A stretch of 38,230 bases of DNA from an uncultured Eubacteriales bacterium (GCA_905199755.1 CAJKHT010000018.1:1-38230), one strand, 5' to 3'; shown: positions 24,086-32,991, numbered from the stretch's first letter. Made by a program: numbers and translations. Notes: generated by a model not told the origin, from the letters alone.

Positions 24086-25268
24086 ATGTCGATTATGCTC
24101 AGACAGCTTTGCAGCGATACCGAAACAAAGTATAGTCTTAAACTGATAGCAGGCAAAGGCGGTATGGATAACACCGTAAGGTGGGTTCATATGGTAGAGG
24201 ACAGGCAGGTCCCCGATTTCCTGCACGGAAATGAGCTGATATTTACTACCGGTATAGGTCATGTCGGAAAGGATCCTCTGCTGGAGTTTGTAAAAAGACT
24301 CAGAAAGCATAATGCCGCAGGTGTGGTTGTAAATATAGGTCCGTATCTCTCGGATGTACCTAAAGAGGTCATTGAATATTGTGACAGCGAAAGCTTCCCT
24401 CTTTTTACTTTACCGTGGAACGTTTATATAATTGATATAACATATGATTTCTGCCGGAGAATTATAGAAAATGAAAAGCTGGAGACAACAGCGGCGGAGG
24501 CATTTAAAAATCTGATACTTTATCCCGAGCAGGGTAAAAAATACGTTCCGTTTCTGGAGCAGCAGGGCTTCGGAAAAACGGTGGAATACAGGGTGTTTAC
24601 GCTCAGATTTTTCGGAGGCGGAAAAAATATTACCGAACAGCTTGAACGCGGCAGCCATATAAAGCTGTGGAATATTCTTGCCAAGTCGCATGCGTATCCG
24701 TCCGCAATGTTTATGCTGAACAACAGCCTGACCGTTATACGGCAGGACATGAGCGATAAGTCGGTAAAAAAGATTACCGATATGCTTGATGCCATTGCGG
24801 AGCGGAAAAACATGAAATATATCATGGGAATATCGGCACAGCACCGAGGGTACACCTCCGTTCCGAGACTTCTTGAAGAAGCGGAGTCGGCAAGAAAGGC
24901 CGCATCGGCGGACGGCAAAAGCTATGAGCTTTATGCCGGTGGGAATAAACAAAATCATATTCGGTGTCGGCGATACGCGTATTTTAAAGGAATTTGAACA
25001 GGAAAACCTGAAAGATATTATAAGCTATGATGCCGAATATAAAACCGATTATGCCGATATTTTGTATAAATATCTTGAAAACGACGGATCGGTTATGGCA
25101 GTTGCCGAGGAATGCGGTCTGCACAGAAATACGGTAAATGCAAAGATAAAGGCGGTTAAGTCACTGTTCGGCATAGAGCTTACCGGGAAAAAGAAAATGG
25201 AGCTTATGCTTGCATTTAAAATAAAGAATAATTTGGATAAAATGAACGGAGGAAACAGCAATGAATGA
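24086..25268 (+). pseudogene. PucR-family transcriptional regulator, frameshifted
   Basis: Probable regulator of the cluster. The N-terminal PucR domain covers about residues 8-120 (LCSDTETKYSLKLIAGKGGMDNTVRWVHMVE, NELIFTTGIG, AAGVVVNIGPYLSDVP). A central GGDEF-like/CdaR region follows, and the C-terminal helix-turn-helix reads MAVAEECGLHRNTVNAKIKAVKSLFGIEL. The frame breaks at 24941-24943 (GGG): the first frame runs on to stop at 24997, while the C-terminal part continues in the next frame as INKIIFGVGDTR. Removing one G restores one 393-residue protein. PucR-type proteins respond to nitrogenous ligands; the ligand here is unknown. GGGGAGGAAT precedes the ATG. Confidence 0.85.
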
Positions 25269-26587
25269 AAAAGCAACGGAAATCAAAAAAATCATACCAC
25301 GTATAATTTGCAGTCGTGGTCTAAACAGAAAGGCTTGAATCCTATTCCGATAGAACGCGCCGAGGGAATATACATGTGGGATTTTGACGGTAACAGATAT
25401 ACCGATATGTCCTCGCAGCTTGTAAACCTTAATGTCGGTCACGGAAACAGACAGATTATAGATGCAATAAAGGAGCAGGCTGAAAAGTACTGTTATATTT
25501 CACCGGCATACGGCTCCGAGCCGCGGGGTGAGCTGGCAAAAATGATTATCGAAAGAATGCTGGATAATATGGGGAAGGTGTTCTTTACAAACGGCGGAGC
25601 TGACGCTAACGAAAATGCGGTGAAAATTGCAAGAATGTACACAGGCAGACAAAAGGTATTTTCAAGATACAGAAGCTATCACGGCTCTACCTACGGTGCG
25701 GGAATCTGACGGGTGAACCGCGGAGGTATCCGCTTGAACCGGGAGCACCGGGCTTTGTAAAGTTTTTTGATCCGTATCTTTACCGCGAAAAAATTAAATT
25801 TGCTTCGGAGGAGGAAGCAGGAGAGTATTATGTTTCAAAGCTTCGCGAGCAGATTATATATGAAGGTGCCGGTAATGTTGCCGCAATAGTAATGGAAACA
25901 ATAACGGGTTCAAACGGTGTTATCATTCCACCGAAAGGATATTTGAGAGGTGTAAGAAAAATATGTGATGAATTCGGTATTGTGATGATATGTGACGAGG
26001 TAATGGCAGGCTTCGGAAGAACGGGAAAAATGTTTGCATTTGAGAATTTTGATGTGAAGCCGGATATTGTATCGTTTGCGAAAGGTGTAACGTGCGGATA
26101 TGTTCAGCTGGGCGGAGTATGCGTAAGCAAGGAAATTGCGGAATATTTCGACGATCATCTGCTTTCGTGCGGACTTACATACAGCGGACACCCATTAGCA
26201 TGTGCGGCAGGTGTTGCGTGTCTGAAATATTATGATGATGTCAATATACTCGATAATGTAAATGCATCGGGAAAAGTATTGGGTGAAGAGCTGGAAGCTC
26301 TTAAATCAAAGTATGAAATTGTCGGAGATGTGCGCTATATCGGATTGTTTTCCGCAATTGAGCTTGTGCGTGACCGTGAAACTAAGGAGCCGCTTGTGGA
26401 ATACGGAAAGGATCCGGCAGGAATAATGAAATCCATAATAGGAAAGCTTGCACAAAAGGGATTTATGACATACTCGCATGAAAACATGATTTTGATTTGT
26501 CCGCCGCTTATCATTACTCCCGAACAGGTCAGAGAGGAAATGAAAAAGGTTGACGAGGTAATAAGTAAGATAAACGGAATTTATTGA
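25261..26587 (+). pseudogene. Class III aminotransferase (probable beta-alanine aminotransferase), two frameshifts
   Basis: PLP-dependent aminotransferase. With GGAGG before ATG 25261, the first 10 codons are followed by a missing A in an A7 run (25285-25291). The middle frame then reads HTTYNLQSWSKQKGLNPIPIERAEG, DGNRYTDMSSQLVNLNVGHG, FFTNGGADANENAVKIAR, and the pyridoxal region SYHGSTYGAG. A second missing A at 25701-25704 (GGAATC, expected GGAAATC) moves it to a third frame reading LTGEPRRYPLEPG, CDEVMAGFGRTGKM, and SFAKGVTCGYVQLGG, where K is the PLP lysine. Both errors are one-base losses in A runs. In the pathway it would turn beta-alanine into malonate semialdehyde. It overlaps the regulator end by eight bases. 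Confidence 0.86.
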
Positions 26588-26610
26588 TATATTCAGGGGA
26601 GGTGCAGGTT

Positions 26611-27024
26611 ATGCCGGAGCATTATAAAAACGTACAAACGGGAAAGCTCTCCGACTATATAACTCCCGGCAGCTTCCGAACGATAAGTGATGAGATGCGG
26701 AGTATTCCGATGGGTATTTCGGAATTTGCGGTAGAGATACATCTGAAACAAAAAATAAAGAGCAGATTAAGCTTTAAAACTCCGTGGGACGGAGTGTTGT
26801 ACGGCTGTGCAAGAGGCAAATCGGAGCTTAAGAAAAAACTGGAACTGAGCTCGGATATACACACGGCATATCTGATTGACTGGGACGATAAATTCCTGTT
26901 TTTGCTTGAACTTGAAAATTCGGCGGAACGGCCGGTTGTGTATGTGAAAAGCACAGATATTGCAGACCTTTTGGAAAATTGCCGGCGGATTGCCGGACAG
27001 GAAAGTGACAAAGGAAAGGAATGA
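26611..27024 (+). CDS. Unknown 137-residue protein in the pyrimidine cluster
   Basis: I do not recognise a family. The protein is soluble, with no signal peptide or membrane segment. It contains KLSDYITPGSFRTISDEMRS, IPMGISEFAVEIHLK, a Trp/Gly turn (TPWDGVLYGCARGKSELKKKL) and a C-terminal half rich in Leu and Glu (IDWDDKFLFLLELENSAERPVVYVKS). The start ATG has GGGGAGGTGCAGGTT upstream. Its frame is intact, unlike its upstream neighbour. It lies between the aminotransferase and the carbamoyl hydrolase, 24 bases and 6 bases away, so it is almost certainly co-transcribed and may serve the pathway, for example as an accessory or sensing protein. That is inference. Confidence 0.75.
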   Translation: MPEHYKNVQTGKLSDYITPGSFRTISDEMRSIPMGISEFAVEIHLKQKIKSRLSFKTPWDGVLYGCARGKSELKKKLELSSDIHTAYLIDWDDKFLFLLELENSAERPVVYVKSTDIADLLENCRRIAGQESDKGKE

Positions 27025-27030
27025 TAATTT

Positions 27031-28293
27031 ATGTATGAATGCAGTTTGGAAAGAATGAAAGATAAAATAAAAACCTTCAGTAAATTCGGAGATGCGGGAC
27101 ATGGAGGAATTACACGATATTCGCTTTCTCCGGAGGCAATTATGGCAAGAAATGAATTTTTAAAGCGTATGAAAGCGATCGGTGCAAAAATCGAAACGGA
27201 TGATGTGGCAAATATTTATGCCACACTTCCGGGCAGTGATCCCGACGCAAAGAGAATTGTAATGGCATCGCACGTGGACTCGGTTAAGAACGGCGGTAAT
27301 TACGACGGAATTTTGGGTGTAATGTCGGCAATGGAGGTTTTGGAAACCGTTTATGAGAAAAAAATTCCGCATAAGCATCCTCTTACCGCTATGATATGGA
27401 CAAACGAGGAAGGCTCGCTTTATCCGCCGGCAATGATGATTTCCGGTGTGGTATGCTATGATTATCTGCCGGAGGATATAAGACAGAAGTTCAGATATGA
27501 GGATATGATGGCTTCAAAAAGTATTCTCGATCCGACAAAAACCTTTGGAGAAGCTCTTGAAAAGTCAGGCTTTAAGGGGGATAAAAAATACAGATTTTCG
27601 CCGGACAGATATAAATATATGTTCGAAACGCACATTGAACAGAGACCTATTCTGGAGGATAACGGCAATGATATAGGCGTGGTGGACTGCGTACTCGGCA
27701 TGTTTAACTATCGTCTGAAGTTTTACGGACAGACAACTCATGCCGGAACATTCCCGATGCCAAAACGCCGGGACGCGTTTTATGCGGCAGCGCTGGCGCT
27801 TGATTATCTGCATACCGAAATCGACAAGCTTGGCATCAGCGATTTGGTTTATACAACAGGTGAGGTTATATGTCATCCCTGTGTTCATACATGCGTGCCG
27901 GACTATTTTGATTTTTCGTTTGATTCACGTCACGAAACCCCCGAGGTGCTTGAAAAGGTGCTTGCGATAGTTAAAAGCTGTGAAGATAAGGAGTGGGCAG
28001 GCTGTACCTGTAAAGCAGAGAAAGCATGGAACCGTGATACGGTTTATTGGGATAAAAAGCTTGTGGGATATGTCAAGGAGGCATGTGAAGAAGCAGGAAT
28101 TAAGCATCAGTACATTCATTCGGGAGCGGGACATGATGCTCAGTTTGCTTCATACATGCTGCCTACAACAATGATTTTTGTACAATCGAAGGACGGACTT
28201 TCGCATTGCGAGCCGGAGTACTCGACTCCCGAGCATTGTACAGAGGGTGCCACCGTTATGCTGAATGCCGTTCTGAAAGCAGATGCGGAATAA
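27031..28293 (+). CDS. Carbamoyl-amino-acid hydrolase (beta-ureidopropionase type, M20 family)
   Basis: Metal-dependent amidohydrolase of the hydantoinase/carbamoylase family. It is expected to cleave N-carbamoyl-beta-alanine to beta-alanine, ammonia and CO2. Metal-ligand motifs are present: H81 in ASHVDSV, D92 in NYDGILG, E126-E127 in WTNEEGS and the THIEQ motif near residue 193. The dimerisation-lid stretch GQTTHAGTFPM and the C-terminal HCEPEYST are also typical. The 420 residues are full length. Position after the aminotransferase and before the alcohol dehydrogenase supports beta-ureidopropionase over allantoate amidohydrolase or L-carbamoylase, although those relatives cannot be told apart by reading alone. 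GGAAAGGAATGATAATTT precedes the ATG. Confidence 0.88.
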   Translation: MYECSLERMKDKIKTFSKFGDAGHGGITRYSLSPEAIMARNEFLKRMKAIGAKIETDDVANIYATLPGSDPDAKRIVMASHVDSVKNGGNYDGILGVMSAMEVLETVYEKKIPHKHPLTAMIWTNEEGSLYPPAMMISGVVCYDYLPEDIRQKFRYEDMMASKSILDPTKTFGEALEKSGFKGDKKYRFSPDRYKYMFETHIEQRPILEDNGNDIGVVDCVLGMFNYRLKFYGQTTHAGTFPMPKRRDAFYAAALALDYLHTEIDKLGISDLVYTTGEVICHPCVHTCVPDYFDFSFDSRHETPEVLEKVLAIVKSCEDKEWAGCTCKAEKAWNRDTVYWDKKLVGYVKEACEEAGIKHQYIHSGAGHDAQFASYMLPTTMIFVQSKDGLSHCEPEYSTPEHCTEGATVMLNAVLKADAE

Positions 28294-28304
28294 GAGGTGA
28301 GCGT

Positions 28305-29456
28305 ATGAGCAGAGAATTTTTAACTCCCGGGCGAATAGTAATGGGAAAGGGCGCTCTTGCCGACTCAATGGAATATATTGCATCAATGGGAAAAAAGGCA
28401 CTTATCGTATCGGGTAAAATAGTATCAAAGCTTGATGTATTTAAGGAGCTTACAAGCAGTCTTTGCAAATACGGAGTCGGTTATGCCGTTTTTGACGGCA
28501 TAACCGGCGAACCGACCGATGAGATGATAATTGCAGGCGAGGAGGTTTACCGTGAAAAAGGCTGTGATTTCCTGATAGGAATAGGCGGCGGAAGTCCGCT
28601 GGATGCGATAAAAGCGATTGCGGTTATCAACACCTGCAAAGGGAAGCTTTCGGATTATATGGGAAATGAAATAGACGGAAAATTCCCTCCGATGGCAGCG
28701 ATTCCGACTACGGCGGGAACAGGCTCGGAGGCTACAAAGTTTACGGTAATTACCGATGCCGCGACTGATGTAAAGATGCTTTTAAAGGGAAAATCGCTTA
28801 TTCCCGATATTGCGGTGGTTGATTTTGAAAATACAAAAAGTGCGCCGAAAAGCATAACCGCCTCAACGGGACTGGACGCATTGACTCATGCGGTGGAGGC
28901 ATACACATCAAAGATGGCGCAGCCGCTGACGGACGCTCTTGCAATGTCGGCTGTAAAACGAATATTTCAATATCTGTCTGCCGCATACAAAGACGGAGAT
29001 GACAGCCGTGCAAGAGAGGAAATGTCTGCGGCTGCGCTTGAAGCGGGAATATGCATAAACAACTCATCGGTTACGATAGTGCACGGAATGAGCCGTCCGA
29101 TAGGCGCATTGTTCCATGTGCCGCACGGGCTGTCAAATGCTATGCTGCTTGAAAAGTGCATGGCATTTGCCGCGGACGGGGCAGCTGACAGATTTGCAAA
29201 GCTGGCAAGAGCAATCGGCAAAGCCGATGCTAATGACAGTGACCTTGAAGCTGCAGGAAAATTTGCAGACGCTTTAAAGGAAATATGTTCTGTGTGCGAG
29301 GTGCCGTCTGTCGAAGAATACGGCATAGACAAAACGGAATTTCTGAATGCCGTACCCAAAATGACACAGGACGCAATTGCAAGCGGAAGTCCTGCAAATA
29401 CACGCAAAAAAGTTACTGCCGAGGATATAACGGCAATTTATAAAGAATTGATATAA
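28305..29456 (+). CDS. Iron-containing alcohol dehydrogenase (probable malonate semialdehyde reductase)
   Basis: NAD(P)-dependent dehydrogenase of the group III family, 383 residues. The NAD-binding GGGSPLDAIK is at 95-104 and PTTAGTGSEAT at 134-144. The iron ligands are D191 and H195 in LDALTHAVEAY, H260 in VHGMSRP and H274 in VPHG. The start ATG 28305 follows GAGGTGAGCG. Co-transcription with aminotransferase and carbamoyl hydrolase suggests it reduces malonate semialdehyde to 3-hydroxypropionate, disposing of the carbon skeleton while nitrogen is kept. Such extended pathways are known in Gram-positive bacteria; the substrate here is inferred. It is the last gene of the cluster. Confidence 0.87.
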   Translation: MSREFLTPGRIVMGKGALADSMEYIASMGKKALIVSGKIVSKLDVFKELTSSLCKYGVGYAVFDGITGEPTDEMIIAGEEVYREKGCDFLIGIGGGSPLDAIKAIAVINTCKGKLSDYMGNEIDGKFPPMAAIPTTAGTGSEATKFTVITDAATDVKMLLKGKSLIPDIAVVDFENTKSAPKSITASTGLDALTHAVEAYTSKMAQPLTDALAMSAVKRIFQYLSAAYKDGDDSRAREEMSAAALEAGICINNSSVTIVHGMSRPIGALFHVPHGLSNAMLLEKCMAFAADGAADRFAKLARAIGKADANDSDLEAAGKFADALKEICSVCEVPSVEEYGIDKTEFLNAVPKMTQDAIASGSPANTRKKVTAEDITAIYKELI

Positions 29457-29457
29457 G

Positions 29458-29591
29458 AAATACATTCCCCTGTATTTTTTCTGAGACTTCATAAAAATGC
29501 ACAGAACGCATAAATCAATCTGCGCTGCTTTTCTGAAGTCCCGAGGGCATACGGCAAAATGGATTCATTTTGTCATATGCCCTGCTTTTTT
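29458..29591 (+). terminator. Terminator and structured 3' region after the catabolic cluster
   Basis: Three hairpins follow the dehydrogenase. A compact one (AAATACA-TTCCCC-TGTATTT, 29458-29480) ends in T. A larger two-part stem lies at 29485-29540 (GACTTCA/TGAAGTC outside, GCACAGA/TCTGCGC inside). The strongest is 29545-29591 (GGGCATA with inner GGCAAAATG/CATTTTGTC, closing TATGCCC, then TGC and six T). The last is the main rho-independent terminator. The middle stem has no known family match that I can name. Confidence 0.75.
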
Positions 29592-29604
29592 GTATGCACA
29601 AAAA

Positions 29605-29630
29605 GAATATCATAATAAAGTAATCATATG
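29605..29630 (+). promoter_or_regulatory. Possible sporulation-sigma promoter of the amidase gene
   Basis: GAATAT (29605-29610) and CATATG (29625-29630) are spaced by 14 bp. This pattern resembles sigma-E/sigma-G promoters, which control cwlD in Bacillus. No sigma-A promoter is obvious in this gap. The match is partial, so confidence is low. Confidence 0.35.
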
Positions 29631-29668
29631 AATAAATATAGGTGAAAAATCAAAGGGAGTGACTGATA

Positions 29669-30370
29669 ATGCGTTTAAACGGGAAAAAAACAGTACTTAT
29701 GATACTTCTTTCGGCAGCAGCGGGACTTCTTGCAGGTTCGATTCTGAAATTTACACCCGTCAGTACGGTTTTTAATCCGACGGAATTTACCGTTATTCTT
29801 GATGCGGGACACGGAGAGCCGGACGGCGGTGCGACGGGAGCGGCAGGGACGGTTGAAAAGGATATTAATCTTGCAATAACAAAAAAACTCAGAGAAGTAT
29901 TTGAGGGAAAGGGAATACGTGTGATTATGACACGTGAAACAGACAGCGGCATACAGGACGGCGGAAGTACGATACGTGAAATGAAGCGTTCCGATATGAA
30001 TAAGCGTCTGGATATTATGAAAAAAAGCAGAGCAGATTTGTTTTTGAGTATACATATGAATTATTTTCCGTCAAAGGAGGCTAACGGCTTAAGAGTGTTT
30101 TATGACAAAAATCATGAGGAGACGGAGGAGCTGGCAAAACAGATTCAGGATAAAATAGGCGAGGTGACCGGTGCGAAAACCTATGCGGTGAAAACAGCCG
30201 ATCAAAATCTGTTTCTGATGAAAAATCCTCCGCTGCCGTCGGTGCTTGTGGAGTGCGGATTTCTGTCAAATCCCGAGGAGGAAAAAAAGCTTAATGATGA
30301 AGAATATCAGGCGAAAATTGCATGGGGGATTGCATATGCTGTTGAAAATTATTACAATTTAAACAAATGA
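29669..30370 (+). CDS. cwlD: N-acetylmuramoyl-L-alanine amidase, CwlD-like (Amidase_3)
   Basis: Zinc amidase that removes peptide from muramic acid; the CwlD subgroup prepares muramic-delta-lactam in the spore cortex. An N-terminal membrane anchor lies at residues about 8-28. The amidase domain has zinc ligands H48 in LDAGHGEPDGG, E63 in EKDINL and H129 in SIHMNYFPS, and the catalytic E195 in VLVECGFLSN. The 233-residue size without cell-wall-binding repeats matches CwlD rather than a large autolysin. AAAGGGAG precedes the ATG by nine bases. It is a single-gene unit with a promoter resembling sporulation promoters. Confidence 0.88.
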   Translation: MRLNGKKTVLMILLSAAAGLLAGSILKFTPVSTVFNPTEFTVILDAGHGEPDGGATGAAGTVEKDINLAITKKLREVFEGKGIRVIMTRETDSGIQDGGSTIREMKRSDMNKRLDIMKKSRADLFLSIHMNYFPSKEANGLRVFYDKNHEETEELAKQIQDKIGEVTGAKTYAVKTADQNLFLMKNPPLPSVLVECGFLSNPEEEKKLNDEEYQAKIAWGIAYAVENYYNLNK

Positions 30371-30449
30371 ATTATACAAAATAGTGAAAAAGCCACAAAA
30401 AAAACAGTTAAATTTCTAACAATCAAAAAAAATAAAAGAATGAATAATA

Positions 30450-30479
30450 TTGACGAAACATGTGTTTTTGGTGTATAAT
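30450..30479 (+). promoter_or_regulatory. Sigma-A promoter of serC-serA
   Basis: TTGACG (30450-30455), 18 bp, TATAAT (30474-30479). The leader of about 60 bases contains a small GACTTTAGTC dyad and AAAGGA before the serC ATG. No riboswitch-like structure was seen. Confidence 0.82.
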
Positions 30480-30545
30480 AGATATTATCTGATAAACAAA
30501 AGACATAAATTGTTATGACTTTAGTCAAGAAAGGAAATGATTGAA

Positions 30546-31631
30546 ATGAGCAGAGTGTATAACTTTTCCGCAGGTCCTTCAATGCTTCCGCTGGAAGTTT
30601 TGAAAAAAGCGCAGGAAGAAATGGTGGAATACGGTACAAGCGGAATGTCCGTTATGGAAATGAGTCATCGCTCAAAGGATTTTGACAATATTATAAAAGA
30701 TGCAGAAAAGCTTGTACGCGAGCTGATGAATGTTCCCGATAACTATAAGGTAATGTTTCTGCAGGGAGGCGGTTCAACTCAGTTTGCAATGGTTCCGCTG
30801 AATCTTGCCGTTAAGCATAAGGCTGCCGACTATATTATTACCGGTCAGTGGGCAAAAAAGGCGGCAAGTGAGGCTGAAAAGTTTATAAAGGTAAACAGAG
30901 TTGCTTCATCGGCTGACAAGACTTTTTCATATATACCCAAGCCCGGCAAGGAAGCATTCTCAAGCAAGGATGATGTGGATTATTGTTATATATGCTATAA
31001 CAATACAATTTACGGAACAAGATATACGGAGCTTCCGAAAACTGATGCGACACTTGTTGCCGATATTTCTTCAAATGCAATGTCCGAGGTAATCGATGTT
31101 TCAAAATTCGGACTGCTTTTTGCGGGTGCGCAGAAGAATCTCGGACCGGCAGGCGTTGTTCTGGTAATTGCAAGAGAGGATTTAATCGGCGAGCCTATGG
31201 ATATTACTCCGACTATGCTTACGTATAAGACGCATGCGGATAATGATTCACTTTACAATACTCCTCCCACATATTCAATATATATCTTTAAGCTTGTAAT
31301 GGAATGGATAAAGTCAAAGGGCGGCATTGCGGAGCTTCAGAAGCAGAATGAGAAGAAAGCAGCGCTTTTGTATGATTTCCTTGATAATTCAAAGATGTTT
31401 AAGGGAACCGTTGCCGTTGAGGACAGATCGCTTATGAATGTTCCGTTTGTAACAGGCAATGAAGAGCTGGATAAGAAATTTGTCGAAGAAGCAAAGGCGG
31501 CAGGACTCGTAAACCTCAAAGGTCACAGAACTGTCGGCGGAATGAGAGCATCCATATACAATGCTATGCCTGTTGAGGGTGTGCAGAAGCTGGTTGATTT
31601 CATGGCTGATTTTGAAAAGAAAAATTCGTAA
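30546..31631 (+). CDS. serC: Phosphoserine aminotransferase
   Basis: PLP enzyme converting 3-phosphohydroxypyruvate and glutamate to phosphoserine and 2-oxoglutarate. The N-terminus VYNFSAGPSMLPLEVL is diagnostic. The phosphate-contacting MEMSHRSKDF, GGGSTQFAMVPLNL and the PLP lysine K197 in FAGAQKNLGPAG follow, and the C-terminal GHRTVGGMRASIYNAMP is conserved. ATG 30546 has AAAGGA ten bases before it; an upstream in-frame ATG at 30537 is too close to that site. 361 residues, full length. serA follows 33 bases later, forming a two-gene serine operon; serB is absent. Confidence 0.96.
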   Translation: MSRVYNFSAGPSMLPLEVLKKAQEEMVEYGTSGMSVMEMSHRSKDFDNIIKDAEKLVRELMNVPDNYKVMFLQGGGSTQFAMVPLNLAVKHKAADYIITGQWAKKAASEAEKFIKVNRVASSADKTFSYIPKPGKEAFSSKDDVDYCYICYNNTIYGTRYTELPKTDATLVADISSNAMSEVIDVSKFGLLFAGAQKNLGPAGVVLVIAREDLIGEPMDITPTMLTYKTHADNDSLYNTPPTYSIYIFKLVMEWIKSKGGIAELQKQNEKKAALLYDFLDNSKMFKGTVAVEDRSLMNVPFVTGNEELDKKFVEEAKAAGLVNLKGHRTVGGMRASIYNAMPVEGVQKLVDFMADFEKKNS

Positions 31632-31664
31632 AATCCGGGAATTGTGAGAAAGAGGTAAAGTACA

Positions 31665-32819
31665 ATGTTTAATATTTTAACATTAAATAAGATTGCGCAG
31701 TGCGGTCTTGATAAGCTTGATGCCAATTATAATATTACGGACGATGCTTCGGCAGATGTTGACGGTATAATATTAAGAAGCTTTAAAATGCATGATATGG
31801 AATTGCCGGCATCACTGAAGGCTGTTGCAAGAGCCGGCGCGGGAACAAATAATATTCCTATAGATAAGTGTACCGAAAAGGGTATTGTGGTATTCAATAC
31901 TCCGGGTGCGAATGCCAATGCGGTTAAGGAACTGGTTATTGCCGGTTTGATGCTTGCATCAAGAGATGTCATAGGCGGAAATGCGTGGGCAAATACGCTG
32001 ACAGGTGATGATGTTGCAAAGCAGGTTGAAAAGGGCAAATCAAACTTTGCCGGAAATGAGATTTACGGCAAAACACTGGGTGTAATCGGTTTGGGTGCTA
32101 TCGGTATACTGGTGGCAAATGCGGCACATGCTTTGGGTATGGACGTTATCGGTTATGATCCGTATCTCAGTGTAAACGGCGCTATTCAGCTTTCAAGACA
32201 TGTAAAGTGCGTGAATGATCCAAAGCTTGTTTACGAAGCGGCAGATTATATCACATTGCATATACCGCTTATGGATTCGACTAAAAATACAATCAATGCG
32301 GAAACTATCGCAATGATGAAAGACGGAGTTAAAATTCTGAACTTTGCAAGAGGCGGTCTTGTTAATAATGCTGATATTAAGGCGGCATTAAAGAACGGTA
32401 AGGTAGGAAAGTATGTTGTTGATTTCCCCGATGCCGAAACAGTAAACTGCGAGGGAATAGTGGCTATTCCGCATCTCGGCGCATCTACGGAGGAATCGGA
32501 GGATAACTGTGCGGTTATGGCAGCCGAGGAAATTAAGGATTACCTTGAAAACGGAAATATACTTCATTCGGTAAATCTTCCCGATTGTTCGCTTCCGTTG
32601 AGTGAGGGCGGCAGAATTGCTGTAATACATAAGAATATTCCGAATGTAATCGCTAAATTCACGGAAGCGCTTGCAAGTGTGAATATTTCGGGCATGATAA
32701 ACAAATCAAAGGGTGATATAGCATATTCACTCATAAACACCGACCATGAAATTCCCAAGGACGCGGCTGAAAAGCTGTCTGCAATGGACAGCGTGATTGC
32801 ATTGCGCATCATAAAGTAA
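31665..32819 (+). CDS. serA: D-3-phosphoglycerate dehydrogenase with C-terminal ACT-like domain
   Basis: First step of serine synthesis from 3-phosphoglycerate. The NAD-binding GLGAIG is at residues 142-147. The catalytic residues of the family are visible: R229 in NFARGGLV, E258 in PDAETV and H270 in AIPHLGAST. The region from about 310 to 384 (GGRIAVIHKNIPNVIAKFTEALASVNI) looks like a regulatory ACT domain, suggesting feedback control by serine, as known for many relatives. 384 residues. Translated just after serC in the same transcript, with a terminator behind it. A catalytic function different from SerA is unlikely given the partner. Confidence 0.94.
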   Translation: MFNILTLNKIAQCGLDKLDANYNITDDASADVDGIILRSFKMHDMELPASLKAVARAGAGTNNIPIDKCTEKGIVVFNTPGANANAVKELVIAGLMLASRDVIGGNAWANTLTGDDVAKQVEKGKSNFAGNEIYGKTLGVIGLGAIGILVANAAHALGMDVIGYDPYLSVNGAIQLSRHVKCVNDPKLVYEAADYITLHIPLMDSTKNTINAETIAMMKDGVKILNFARGGLVNNADIKAALKNGKVGKYVVDFPDAETVNCEGIVAIPHLGASTEESEDNCAVMAAEEIKDYLENGNILHSVNLPDCSLPLSEGGRIAVIHKNIPNVIAKFTEALASVNISGMINKSKGDIAYSLINTDHEIPKDAAEKLSAMDSVIALRIIK

Positions 32820-32836
32820 ACATATTAGGGTATTAT

Positions 32837-32939
32837 AAAAAGGGCTGAAATTTTCGTTTTCGGCTCTTTTTTGATGCGAAAGCGGCGAAAAAAAACGTAC
32901 CGTTTGCGGCTGACGGCATGTTCTTTATGAACATGTTTT
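32837..32939 (+). terminator. Terminator(s) after serC-serA
   Basis: First hairpin AAAAAGGGCTGAAA/TTTCGGCTCTTTTTT (32837-32872) with two G-U pairs and a T run is the main terminator. A second stem CATGTTC-TTTAT-GAACATG (32917-32935) is followed by TTTT and may be a backup. Confidence 0.75.
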
Positions 32940-32962
32940 CCGGCGGATTGGTAATATGAGTG

Positions 32963-32991
32963 TTTACATTTCGGAGTTTTCGTGTTATAAT
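32963..32991 (+). promoter_or_regulatory. Sigma-A promoter of the nucleoid-associated protein gene
   Basis: TTTACA (32963-32968), 17 bp, TATAAT (32986-32991). The leader holds a small GCCGC-TTT-GCGGC hairpin just before the Shine-Dalgarno ACGGAGA. Confidence 0.82.
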
